Shown in pieces: positions 22,884 to 33,750 of a DNA stretch of 64,000 nt. This stretch comes from Cylicocyclus nassatus (lineage: Eukaryota; Nematoda; Chromadorea; Rhabditida; Strongylidae), in the NCBI GenBank assembly GCA_958299035.1, contig CATQJL010000316.1, positions 15,780,347-15,844,346 of the forward strand, in the 5' to 3' direction. Under the pieces are notes generated by a model. The model saw nothing but the letters and a program-made list of their open reading frames with translations. It ran no database searches and was not told the origin of the DNA. How positions within the stretch are numbered: position 1 is the stretch's first letter; each line of letters starts with the position of its first letter. The position numbers and the translations under genes are program-made.

Positions 22884-24895
22884 AAAGAGCTAGAAGAATT
22901 TCAGATGTTGAGTGGCTAAGCTCTACAAAGAAACCCACCATCACAAAAGTGAAATTTGTTAGGGAGACGAGAAGTGCGATTAGAAGGCCGAGCAGGTGTG
23001 ATTATCTATGATTTGCTGAGTGGCATGTTTCATAGCCTGAACAAATATAATTAATAAAATTTATGTGAAGAAAGAAGTCAAAGATGAACATGCAAATGCA
23101 ATCAACTTTTGTCTCTATACATTACTAGCTTCTGTAAGACGTTCACCAGCAGCATTCTTCAATCTCCAATCGTACAGATCGGGTTTTTCTCTTGCGACAG
23201 TATTTCAGTTTCCGGATGCTTACATTTTTATGAAACAAAAAGAAACAAAGCAAGGTACATTTGTGTGACTTGAAGCATTTACCGCTACGCGGCTAAAGTT
23301 CGGCACACCTCTGTCTCGGATACATGTTCGCCTACGTCACGTAAAGCCTAAAATCCACGGCAAGTTTATAGCAACTAGCAAGAGCACTCGCCTGACATCC
23401 TGTCCTTTAGCAAATTCATCTATTTTGACAGAAGCCGTGAATACTGCTTAACAAATATAAATTGGAGTGCTAATCAGGGTCGGGCACAATCGTATGCAGA
23501 AGAGCTGGACTTCGTTTCTGGGACGAAAAAACTAAGAGGATATCGCTTCGCGTTATTTGCTTGTCCTCGCCGGCTCCCAATCGAGTCAGTTTTGTTGACA
23601 AATATGACTGAAGGCGCAAAATGGTGAGTCTTGTCAAGAAAAACAGCGAGACAAATACTGAGCCTTTGAAAACTACAAAATGATGCATTAAATTGGTCAT
23701 TAAGTGTTGAGAAGACTGAACACAATTGAAAGAAGCTGTTTCAACAGTTCTGATTCCCACGAAATAACAGGCAAAATGAATACGAGGAGTGAGAGTTTCA
23801 CTAATAGGATTGACAAAAAAGCTGAGAGCGATGAAGTCCTGAATTTTCCTAAAATATATAGTACTAACCGGCGGTCCCGGTTTCACTCGGGACTCCACTT
23901 TAGCTAAGAAGAAGTTACTTATACTTACCTTTTGAGCTTCTTCTGTGCAAAAAGGGCTTTGGAACGAATTGCCCGCATCTTCCCGACATTGAGATAAAAA
24001 TGAGCTTTGCCATTCCATAACATGATCATGGCAAAATGATTGGTTAGAGCATGTCAAACCTCATTTTCTCAGATGTAAGTAAACAAATCAACAAATCAAT
24101 AGAAGGGTCCAGTAATTCGCCTCGAAAAGTGGCCCATGTACTGCGCCGGGGTCGAAAACATAAGCATGCAAAGTTTCAGCTCATTTGGTCCACTCAAGAT
24201 TTGTATAAAAAACATACTTATTAACACACAAACACACTTTGAGTTATATATATATATATAAATGAATGAGCTCATTGAAAGCGAGAAGGCTAACCATTTT
24301 AAACAGAAGCTTATCTCTGAATCTCCACGCTATATACGAAGCTCCGCAGTTCACAACAAAAACTGGTTTGGCATTCAGTAGCCACTGCTAGTCAGTAGTT
24401 TGGCAGTATCTAAAGGGCCACCATGTACCTTCCCCTCCAGGGACGTCGAATACAATACGCCAAAGAACATTATTTAATGAGATCTTACAATCTGAATAAA
24501 TGCTTTGAAAAAATTTGGCATGAGAGCAGGAAGGAAGACAGTCTGTTTGACAAATTGGCTCTACGAGATCATCAATATTGTCCCACGTAACTTCTGTCTA
24601 TTCCGTGTTATTGTCTTATAGCTTCCACAAAGTCCTAGAAGGATACAGGTAACAAATGAGTCCTACTCCTGCTGAAATGGATGCCTTACAGTTGTCTCAA
24701 GAAGCAAATTTGTGTTTCTTTTCATTGGCAAAACTTGCCCGAGCAGCAGCAGCTATAGCTGCTGCGGTATCAGGCTGTTTAATGACTGTTGCAATACTTG
24801 CGGCGTACGGCGGCTGAATGAATAGGTAACGAATTCAGCTTGCCGCGTACGTCATCTTCAACCATCAGACCTATAATTTTGGCTACTTTCCGACA
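22884..24895. mobile_element. block X, copy 2, between inverted Y copies
   Basis: Same length and direction as copy 1. It is flanked by GTACAG at 22878-22883 and 24896-24901. Removing X2 and one hexamer would leave AAAAACCTGTACAGGTTTTT, a perfect palindrome joining Y2 to Y3. Differences from copy 1 include ATTTTCCTAAAATAT against ATTTCCTAAAAATAT, and one A/G change near 24009. Confidence 0.55.
23470..24057 (-). CDS. hypothetical frame in block X, 195 codons
   Basis: The frame is open from an ATG at 24057 to a stop at 23470. It contains a credible 90-bp intron (23849-23938, GTAAGT...TATATTTTAG) whose removal keeps phase, so a spliced product could contain KALFAQKKLKRKIQDF. Hydrophobic stretches such as SVFVSLFFLTRL suggest membrane segments. 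No family is recognised. Copy 1 is broken by compensating one-base indels, and the inverted copy near 30480-30900 is interrupted by an insertion. It could be a real gene carried by X or a chance frame. Confidence 0.25.
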   Translation of the reverse strand: MTCSNQSFCHDHVMEWQSSFLSQCREDAGNSFQSPFCTEEAQKVSISNFFLAKVESRVKPGPPVSTIYFRKIQDFIALSFFVNPISETLTPRIHFACYFVGIRTVETASFNCVQSSQHLMTNLMHHFVVFKGSVFVSLFFLTRLTILRLQSYLSTKLTRLGAGEDKQITRSDILLVFSSQKRSPALLHTIVPDPD

Positions 24896-27730
24896 GTACA
24901 GGTTTTTAAACGGTAAAAGTTTTGTTTCTTTCATCTCAGTCGATATTTCTAAATAAATAAATAGTGAATCATGATGCAGAGATGGTGTAAGAAAAGTGTA
25001 AGTTATAGTGATGCATACCTTATTCGGTGATGTCTTTGCTCTTGCACTCTCTGAAGGAGTTTTCTTTTGGAGAAAAAGCAGTCCAAATCTGCCTTGATTC
25101 GCGGTTGAATCAAGGCAGATTTGGAATCAAGGTTTTAGGCACTCCAAGACAGTATATAGGCATAAGTCTACTGTCTAACGTATCTTTCTGGTCCTGCAGC
25201 TTAAGTTTGGAGCAAGGAGTGGCAGCAAACGGTAAATGATTGCAAATTGATGCGGCACTGCGAAATGACATGCGACAAAAGCTTCGCGCGGTTCATTTTT
25301 GAAGTGGCTAAATCGCATTTTCAAGGGAGCTCCGTTTGCTGCAAGACACAAAGGACTACAAAAGCTGATGGGGAAACGAGCATTTCCTACTTTGAAACTT
25401 ATGTAAAAAAACTTATGTAAACCTTTCTTGTGTAGTTATAGCATGAAGATTTACTGCATGGTGTCAAAGCCATAGATTTGGCTATTATTCGATCCGTAGA
25501 AATTATTAGGAAGCTGATCACAAATATTCTGTTCTTTTTACAAGAAAGCGCGATTCCTGAGGTTACAAATATATGGTCGACCGGATCGGATGAAAACCTC
25601 AAATCCGTCAAAGCTAAGCTAGTATATCATCTACTCAAAGCGCAACAAATGACTGTTTCAGGCACTCCGGGATCATTATCGTGATCAGGATGCCAAATAA
25701 GCCCAGTGCACGTGTTCTGAGCAAATCTGACTCACTTACTGTAAAGACCTTGTTTATACAGAAAGGGGTTTTTGTGCAAGAACAGGGTTATAATTGTGGT
25801 CACATTGCCTGTTAATCCCCAAAGACCAAATTTCAGAGAAATCCATGACTTTGAAATTTTGAGGCTATTCACAATTTGCTTTTACGCATAAGACCAGTGT
25901 AAAACACAACATTTTAAATAAGTTCTTCATAAATAAGACTCGAAATCAACAGAAAAAGTCGGTCCCCAACTTTCCTAGTTCTACACATGGCGTAGCACGA
26001 TATTTTACCGAGCGCGACTTCGCGGTCCAAAACGTGTTAATTGGCCACCTCGGCAGGGGCGCAGGGGTTATATTTCTCAAGGATTTTAGCACTCCTTAAA
26101 GATCGATGGATATGGGAAACACAATCGCCAGTAATGGCAACTGGCGATTGTCATTCGTAACGATTGGCAGCCGCCAGTCAGGGATCGCCAGTTTTGACGA
26201 CCACACACTGGATACACGTCGATTGGACAAGTTAAGACATCAGCAGTCGATAGCTATCTAAAGTGCAGTCGCCATAGCTGGCGGCCACCAGCATTAGCGA
26301 CTGGCGATCGCCAGTTTTCGACGACTACGCGTTTGTTACGCAACGATATGACGTGTGGCAACTTGTTCGCGATCAATTGCTAGTAGCAGCGACGAGCGAT
26401 CGCCAATATCGGCGACGAAATTGGCCGGTTTACCACTGATGATTTGATGCATACTCCTCGAGGAGTATAGCGCCTGCCTTCGACTGCCCATCCTTCTCTT
26501 GTCAGTTTCCTGAAAACATTTTTTTGTTTTCCCGCCTTCAAGGTTACAGCAGTTATGTCGTATCCACGTCTACTTCAGTGGAAGATCATGAATAAAGGCA
26601 ACTCCATGGCAAAGACGGACAACTATACTTGCAAAGCACGCGCGAATCCAGCAATCGAGCATATCATCGTTGGAGCGCAACGCCCTAGGGATAACCGCCT
26701 TTGACTGGACAAGCAAACCAACCTATTTTCAGCGGTGGTTGTTCTACCTTTAAGACATTGTTTTTTAATACGATCAAGAAGATTATTAAAAATGAAAAGG
26801 AATTAAGGAAGAGTTTGCTTTCCTCGTTATCCTCATAGCTGACTTACTATGGCGCTAATTGCCTACGAAATGATCACGGCTGTTGCGACAAATAATAGAG
26901 AAGCAAGCAATTTGAAAACAGTCGAATTCATCAAATTTTTGTGGTGTGAAAGATCCCTAAGTGAGAGTGGCTCTCCGAAACTCTCACACTTTCCGGCCTT
27001 CCTAATTTGCAGAAAAATTTTCTTAGTTGAGCCTGGTGATAACGCACAGTGTGCAAACAATACCGCTCGCATTTTTTGAAAAATAGACCCGAATGTATGG
27101 ACATGTATGGACATGTACGGACATGTCCGTACATGTATGGACATGTCGCTACATGTATGGACATGTAGCGACATGTCCATACATGTCAATACATGTATGG
27201 ACATCACCGTCGCGTGGCCATATCTCGCTTCAGAGTGGACGAATTCTGAATCCAAAGCCACCATTCGATTCAGCTCGGCGTGGAGAATCTTCTGATTTCT
27301 TGGAAGTGGGGGTACAATGTCTTCAATATTCCGTTTCCAGTTTTTCCAATTTGTTCTGCGGAGGTCCTTTCGCGAATATGTGAAGCAACGCCTACCCAAC
27401 ATAGAAGACTTTACTCTACATCTACAATCTATGAATCTACAAGAAAAGTATTCGATAATACTGTTCTTGTAGATTACTATGCGCTAAAAATAGGCTCAGA
27501 CTTCTTTCCAAAGGAGATAGAAGCGTTGGTGAATTTTGGAAAAATCGTTTTTGAATTCTACTCGCCATAACTTCCTTCGGAATAAGTATATTTTGAATCC
27601 GACAGCGCCTTGCTCAGCTCATCAAGGCGAATCTTCTCATATACAGAATGCCCTTGATATTTCGATTTCAGTATTCTTGAGTCTCTCTGAGGACGTCTTT
27701 TCGCGAAGGTATAAAGCAGCGAGCATTGTC
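24896..27730 (+). repeat. block Y, copy 3
   Basis: Nearly identical to the reverse complement of Y2, sharing its variants, including AAATAAATAAATAG near 24950 where Y1 is shorter. It includes the ACATGT satellite at about 27092-27203 and a clean example of coding-like unit A (frame 27280-27570), discussed in findings. Confidence 0.85.
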
Positions 27731-28344
27731 GACGCTCACGGAGAAATTTCGACGAAATATGCGATCTTTGCATTTTGGGAAAAATTCATGAGGACGTGTT
27801 TTCGTAGGCTCGTAAGTCGGCGAATTTCACAGACTGGAGCCTGAGTAATACACCATTCGATAGCACAATTCCTAGCAACTTTGATTGAGAAAAGCAAGCA
27901 GGCAAGGTTTCTGACAGATATGTGAGAAGTGCGGTCAAATTTACGCACTTTCGTGATGCAGTTACAATCACCTCACCGTTTCTCTCCAAAAAGACCTGTA
28001 CTCCTTAAAGACCGCGGTTTTCGTAAAGGGCGTGTTCGAAAACCTCTATAAGCAAAGTTTTTTTTCTTTCCGGAGCGTAAAACGAGAAAAAATGGAATAA
28101 CCCGAACATATCGGAAAACTTGCTCGTAGAGGTTATGCGACCTGCTGATTTCGAAACTCACATCTGCTTAGCAAGATAGCTTCGTATCCTGCGGATATGG
28201 CGAGTAAAATTTGGGACGACAAGATTTTTCCACAATTCATCAGCCGTACTATATCCTTTGAAAATAAACCTGCGGCTACTATTTAGCACATCATAATCTA
28301 CAAAAAAAGTGCTATCGAAAGACCCTTGCTGGAATGTACTCGGG
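27731..28344 (-). repeat. loop L in orientation 2
   Basis: Reverse complement of 19433-20046. It is flanked by Y3 and Y4 in the same way that the first copy is flanked by Y1 and Y2, but with the partner arms swapped. Confidence 0.85.
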
Positions 28345-29829
28345 ACAATGCTCGCTGCTTTACACCTTCGCGAAAAGACGTCCTCAGAGAGATTCAAGAA
28401 TACTGAAATCGAAATATCAAGGGCATTCTGTATATGAGACGATTCGCCTTGAGGCTCCCACCAGAGTGCCGAAGCCATGCCAGCGCTACGCCAGCGCCGA
28501 GCCAGCGTTTCGATAGATACACGCGTATTTCATTGGGGACATCTACCTGCTGAGAACAAGGTCAGCTAGCCCCGCCCCAACGAAATGCACGTGTATCGAT
28601 CGAAACGCTGGCTCGGCGCTGGCGTAGCGCTGGCATGGCTTCGGCACTCTGGCAAAAGCCTGATGAGCTGAGCAAGGCGCTGTTTTTGGAATTAAAATAT
28701 ACTCATTCCGAAGGAAGTTATGGCGAGTAGAATTTAAAAACGCGTGATTTTTCCAAAATTCACCAACGCTTCTATCTCCTTTGGAAAGAAGTCTGAGCCT
28801 ATTTTTAGCGCACAGTAATCTACAAGAACAGTATTATCGAATAGTACCTAGTAAAGTCTTCTATGTTGGGTAGGTTCGCGAAAGGACCTCCGCAGAACAA
28901 ATTGAAAAAACTGGAAACGGAATATTGAAGACATTGTACCCCCACTTCCAAGAAATCAGAAGATTCTCCACGCCGAGCTGAATCGAATGGTGGCTTTGGA
29001 TTCAGAATTCGTCCACTCTGAAGCGAGATATGGCCACGCGACGGTGATGTCCATACATGTATTGACATGTATGGACATGTCGCTACATGTCCATACATGT
29101 AGCGACATGTCCATACATGTACGGACATGTCCGTACATGTCCATACATGTCCATACATTCGGGTCTATTTTTCAAAAAATGCGAGCGGTATTGTATGCAC
29201 ACTGTGCGTTATCACCAGGCTCAACTAAGAAAATTTTTCCGCAAATTAGGAAGGCCGGAAAGTGTGAGAGTTTCGGAGAGCCACTCTCACTTAGGGATCT
29301 TTCACACCACAAAAATTTGATGAATTCGACTGTTTTCAAATTGCTTGCTTCTCTATTATTTGTCGCAACAGCCGTGATCATTTCGTAGGCAATTAGCGCC
29401 ATAGTAAGTCAGCTATGAGGATAACGAGGAAAGCAAACTCTTCCTTAATTCCTTTTCATTTTTAATAATCTTCTTGATCGTATTAAAAAACAATGTCTTA
29501 AAGGTAGAACAACCACCGCTGAAAATAGGTTGGTTTGCTTGTCCAGTCAAAAGCGGTTATCCCTAGGGCGTTGCGCTCCAACGATGATATGCTCGATTGC
29601 TGGATTCGCGCGTGCTTTGCAAGTATAGTTGTCCGTCTTTGCCATGGAGTTGCCTTTATTCATGATCTTCCACTGAAGTAGACGTGGATACGACATAACT
29701 GCTGTAATCTTGAAGGCGGGAAAACAAAAAAATGTTTTCAGGAAACTGACAAGAGAAGGATGGGCAGTCGAAGGCAGGCGCTATACTCCTCGAGGAGTAT
29801 GCATCAAATCATCAGTGGTAAACCGGCCA
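28345..29829 (-). repeat. block Y, copy 4 (inverted, cut by gap)
   Basis: Reverse complement of Y1 down to about 17947, with Y1-type variants and the 192-bp foldback at 28461-28652. A run of seven A (28301 region) replaces the eight T of Y1, which leaves a 106-codon minus-strand frame (28158-28478) intact. It breaks off at CCGGCCA before the Ns. Confidence 0.85.
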
Positions 29830-30329
29830 NNNNNNNNNNNNNNNNNNNNNNNNNNNNNNNNNNNNNNNNNNNNNNNNNNNNNNNNNNNNNNNNNNNNNNN
29901 NNNNNNNNNNNNNNNNNNNNNNNNNNNNNNNNNNNNNNNNNNNNNNNNNNNNNNNNNNNNNNNNNNNNNNNNNNNNNNNNNNNNNNNNNNNNNNNNNNNN
30001 NNNNNNNNNNNNNNNNNNNNNNNNNNNNNNNNNNNNNNNNNNNNNNNNNNNNNNNNNNNNNNNNNNNNNNNNNNNNNNNNNNNNNNNNNNNNNNNNNNNN
30101 NNNNNNNNNNNNNNNNNNNNNNNNNNNNNNNNNNNNNNNNNNNNNNNNNNNNNNNNNNNNNNNNNNNNNNNNNNNNNNNNNNNNNNNNNNNNNNNNNNNN
30201 NNNNNNNNNNNNNNNNNNNNNNNNNNNNNNNNNNNNNNNNNNNNNNNNNNNNNNNNNNNNNNNNNNNNNNNNNNNNNNNNNNNNNNNNNNNNNNNNNNNN
30301 NNNNNNNNNNNNNNNNNNNNNNNNNNNNN
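29830..30329. other. assembly gap, exactly 500 N
   Basis: A round 500 N indicates a scaffold join of unknown size. If the arms are symmetric, the missing part should hold the rest of Y4 and the inner end of the inverted X (counterpart of 15634-16426). Confidence 0.98.
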
Positions 30330-30355
30330 AAGCAGTGGTATCAACGCAGAGTACT
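30330..30355 (+). other. SMART/ISPCR amplification adapter left in the assembly
   Basis: The 26 bases directly after the gap begin AAGCAGTGGTATCAACGCAG and end AGTACT. This is the SMART-type PCR adapter used in cDNA and low-input genomic amplification. It abuts repeat X without a break. It is not biological. Confidence 0.97.
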
Positions 30356-30914
30356 CTATTGATTTGTTGATTTGTTTATTACATCTGAGAAAATGAGGTT
30401 TGACATGCTCTAACCAGTCATTTTGCCATGATCATGTAGTTATGGAATGGTAAAGCTCATTTTTATCTCAGTGTCGGGAAGATGCGGGCAATTCGTTCCA
30501 AAGCCCTTTTTGCACAGAAGAAGCTCAAAAGCGTAAGTGTAAGTAACTTCTTCTTAGCTAAACTGGAGTCCCGAGTGAAACCGGAACCGCCGGCTAGTAC
30601 TATATATTTTAGGAAAATTCAGGACTTCATCGCTCTCAGCTTTTTTGTCAATCCTATTAGTGACTCTCACTCCTCGTATTCATTTTGCCTGTTATTTAGT
30701 GGGAATCAGAACTGTTGAAACAGCTTCTTTCAATTGTGTTCAGTCTTCTCAACACTTAATGACCAATTTAATGCATCATTTTGTAGTTTTCAAAGGCTCA
30801 GTATTTGTCTCGCTGTTTTTCATGACAAGACTCACCATTTTGCGCCTTCAGTCATATTTGTCAACAAAACTGACTCGATTGGGAGCCGGCGAGGACAAGC
30901 AAATGAACGCGAAG

Positions 30915-31157
30915 TTGGCAGACAGTAATTATTTTGAATCGTTATTTGATAAATTGGCAATGTCGTTTGAATATTCCCTCGAATATTACCACCAGGGCCC
31001 GGCATGAGTCCGGCTATGTTTTTTACGAAGTCCTTCCTGACTTTCGCCAAAATTTACGAAGTCCCCTTTGACCCCAGATCATATCGAAAAATTCTTATAG
31101 ACAAAACGTCAACTAAAAAAAACGTCGCAATTTTTTGCGTCTTTTCGGCCACTAAAA
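30915..31157. mobile_element. 243-bp insertion, dispersed repeat copy 2
   Basis: The uninterrupted X reads GCGAAGCGATATCC; here 243 bp separate GCGAAG from CGATATCC. The right two thirds repeat the 9106-9285 family (AGGGCCCGGCATGAG, TTTACGAAGTCCCC, CTTTTCGGCC). The first roughly 70 bp are unrelated to that copy. Confidence 0.7.
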
Positions 31158-31457
31158 CGATATCCTCTTAGTTTTTTCGTCCCAGAAACGAAGTCCAGCT
31201 CGTCTGCATACGATTGTGCCCGACCCTGATTAGCACTCCAGTTTTATATTTGTTAAGCAGTATTCACGGCTTCTGTCAAAATAGATGAATTTGCTAAAGG
31301 ACAGGATGTCAGGCGAGTGCTCTTGTTAGTTGCTATAAACTTGCCGTGGATTTTAGGCTTTACGTGACGTAGGCGAACATGTATCCGAGACAGAGGTGTG
31401 CCGAACTTTAGCCGCGCAGCGGTAAATGCTTTAAGTCACACAAATGTACCTTGCTTT

Positions 31458-32155
31458 TTTCTCGTTAATTGCTTGAGCGTAATCCAAGATTGGTACAGAA
31501 CTTTATCGCACAGAATAACAGACTAACGTTTCGGCGAACTCGCCTTCTTCAGAGTCTGAAAAAGTCGAAGACACATAAGTAAACTATCCGATCAAACACC
31601 TCATCGACTACAGAAAAGAGCCCAACCCTTTAAGAAAAAACAACAGCCTCAACCAAAACTAAGATTAAGCTAGTGCTCACCTTAGCAGATGAAAATTTGG
31701 TGGGTGCAGACCACTATGTCAAAAAGCTGTACTGCTTTACTTTTATAGTTAACTAGTGACCCGGTTCTGACCTGACCCCATTATTCAAAAGCCACAGAGG
31801 CTCTGATATGGCGACACAACTATAAAAGTAAAGCAGTACAGCTTTTTGACATAGTGGTCTGCACCCACCAAATTTTCATCTGCTAAGGTGAGCACTAGCT
31901 TGATCTTAGTTTTGGTTGAGGCTGTTGTTTTTTCTTAAAGGGTTGGGCTCTTTTCTGTAGTCGATGAGGTGTTTGATCGGATAGTTTACTTATGTGTCTT
32001 CGACTTTTTCAGACTCTGAAGAAGGCGAGTTCGCCGAAACGTTAGTCTGTTATTCTGTGCGATAAAGTTCTGTACCAATCTTGGATTACGCTCAAGCAAT
32101 TAACGAGAAGATTGCAACTATGCCAAGATTCATGGATAGTCGAACATGGATGCTT
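31458..32155. mobile_element. 698-bp foldback insertion with 14-bp target duplication
   Basis: Arms 31461-31750 and 31818-32107 are 290 bp each with one substitution noticed, around a 67-nt loop. A 48-nt unpaired tail follows the right arm. The insertion is bracketed by ATGTACCTTGCTTT at 31444-31457 and 32156-32169, which X1 has only once. Arm identity suggests a young insertion. Confidence 0.85.
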
Positions 32156-32412
32156 ATGTACCTTGCTTTGTTTCTTTTTGTTTCATAAAAATGTAATCCG
32201 GAAACTGAAATACTGTCGCAAGAAAAAAAACACGATCTGTACGATTGGAGATTGAAGAATGCTGCTGGTGAACGTCTTACAGAAGCTAGTGGTGTATAGA
32301 GACAAAAGTTGATTGCATTTGCATGTTCATCTTTGACTTCTTTCTTCACATGAATTTTATTGATTATATTTGTTCAGGCTATAGAAACATGCACTCAGCA
32401 AATTATAGATAA

Positions 32413-33293
32413 CTAGCTGGCTTACCCGGCTCCGCCGTATGTTCCGAATAGAAAATTCCATTTCTGAACCGATCGGGACCAAACTTGGCACACATACACT
32501 TCGGGCCCCGGCGGGTGTCATAGGCTACTTTTCGTATCGATCGATATCGATTTTATCGATTTTTTGCAAAATTTGAGCTAAGGGGCTGGGATTTGGCACA
32601 GGGGGGTAATCGAGCATGCTGATTACGAATACAATATTAGTTTTCGAAACCGTGCATTACCTTTATCGATTTTATCGATTTTTTGCAAAATTTGAGCTAG
32701 GGGGCTGGAATTTGCCAGGGGGTGTAATCGAGCATGCTGATCACCCCCACGGGAGTGATCAGCATGCTCGATTACCCCCCTGTGCCAAATCCCAGCCCCG
32801 TAGCTCAAACTTTGCAAAAAAATCGATAAAATCGATAAAAGTAATGCACGATTTTAAAAACTAATATTGTATTCGGAATCCCCATGCTCACTTACCCCCC
32901 TGTGCCAACTCCCAGCCCCGTAGCTCAAATTTTGCAAAAAATCGATAAAATCGATATCGATCGATACGAAAAGTAGCCTATGACACCCGCCGGGGCCCGA
33001 AGTGTATGTGTGCCAAGTTTGGTCCCGATCGGTTCAGAAATGGAATTTTCTATTCGGAACATACGTACAGACAGACATACATAACCTTTGATTCAACTGG
33101 CTTGGCACCATTAGGGCGGGGTTTTGTGGTCTAATTGAGGCCGCTCGCGCCCGCGACGCACCTGCGTCTCTCTCGCGAGAGTGCTCTCTGATCATTACGT
33201 AGCCTTAATTAGGTCACGAAGCTCACCTTTGCCGATGCCAATCCAGTTGAATCAAATGGTACATACAAACAGACATTCAGCTTTATATATAAG
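32413..33293. mobile_element. palindromic dispersed repeat with ATCGAT core, copy 1
   Basis: It runs from CTAGCTGGCTTACCCGGC to CAGCTTTATATATAAG and splits the X sequence ATAGATAATCACACC. The inverted halves share GGGACCAAACTTGGCACACA, TCGATCGATATCGATTTTAT and GGGGCTGGGATTTGGCAC. The tail carries ACAGACAGACATACAT. A shorter copy with the same ends is at 62150-62447. The superfamily was not identified. Confidence 0.8.
33084..33259. mobile_element. TTTGATTCAAC MITE nested in the palindromic repeat
   Basis: The ends are ACCTTTGATTCAACTGGC and its near complement. It is flanked by TA at 33082-33083 and 33260-33261. The homologous unoccupied site is readable at about 62413-62430 (ACATACATACAGACAG), which confirms the TA duplication. 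The interior has GCGACGCA..CTGCGTC and the paired CTAATTGAGG/CTTAATTAG blocks. Confidence 0.9.
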
Positions 33294-33418
33294 ATCACAC
33301 CTGCTCGGCCTTCTAATCGCACTTCTCGTCTCTCTAACAAATTTCACTGTTGTGATGGTGGGTTTCTTCGTAGAGCTTAGCCACTCAACGTCTAAAATTC
33401 TTTTAGCTCTTTCTGTAC

Positions 33419-33750
33419 AGAAATTGAATACAAATATACACTACAAAGAAATCTGGCACGAATGGACAGTGACAAGGATACGGACACATAGCAGCTTCCT
33501 TTGATGCTGCCGAAAGTGCTGAGAGTGCTTACAGTGTCGGTGATGGCGGAAGCGCCAACTACGCCATAGGCGCTGGCAACGTCGAAGGCGCTGATAACGC
33601 CGGAAGCGCCATTACGAAAGTGCTGTTTACAGCTGTTGCACTGCAGGCAACGGAAGCGGGGCTTACTGCCATAGACTTCAGCGTCTGGGTAAAGGGCTTA
33701 CTAACCTCTTATATCGCTTGTGCAACAACTCTAAAGAACGCCTTCGCTTA
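33419..33750. repeat. block W, inverted outer copy
   Basis: Mirror of 14077-14408. It ends at CCTTCGCTTA, where the ATCGATTTT minisatellite starts abruptly, so the right outer boundary has been replaced or invaded by the satellite. Confidence 0.75.

Larger units (their letters stand above)
30356..33412 (-). repeat. block X, inverted outer copy, with insertions
   Basis: It matches the complement of X1 from 15633 back to 14415, clearly more diverged than X1 against X2. Examples are CCAGTCATTTTGCC and a scrambled CGGCTAGTAC. Three foreign segments interrupt it: 30915-31157, 31458-32155 and 32413-33293. It ends at CTGTAC (33413-33418) next to inverted W. Confidence 0.8.
14077..33750. repeat. 19.7-kb compound palindrome (W-X-Y-L-Y'-X-Y-L'-Y'-gap-X'-W')
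   Basis: Blocks were matched by aligning repeated and reverse-complement strings. W is 14077-14408 with its inverse at 33419-33750. X occurs at 14415-16426 and 22884-24895 in the same orientation, and partly inverted at 30356-33412. Y occurs at 16427-19432 (+), 20047-22881 (-), 24896-27730 (+) and 28345-29829 (-, cut by the gap). L is 19433-20046 and, inverted, 27731-28344. Matching coordinates sum to about 39302 in the first palindrome. They sum to 47776-47777 in the symmetry around X2. Y1 and Y4 share one set of variants and Y2 and Y3 share another. See findings for competing explanations. Confidence 0.85.

Noticed and set aside
29710..30396. Long frames of 187-228 codons across the gap
   Set aside because: They exist only because 500 N translate without stops.
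14077..33750. CRISPR or bacterial phase-variation invertible locus
   Set aside because: The loop inversion resembles a phase-variation switch, but there is no recombinase, no short regular repeats with spacers, and the context is nematode.
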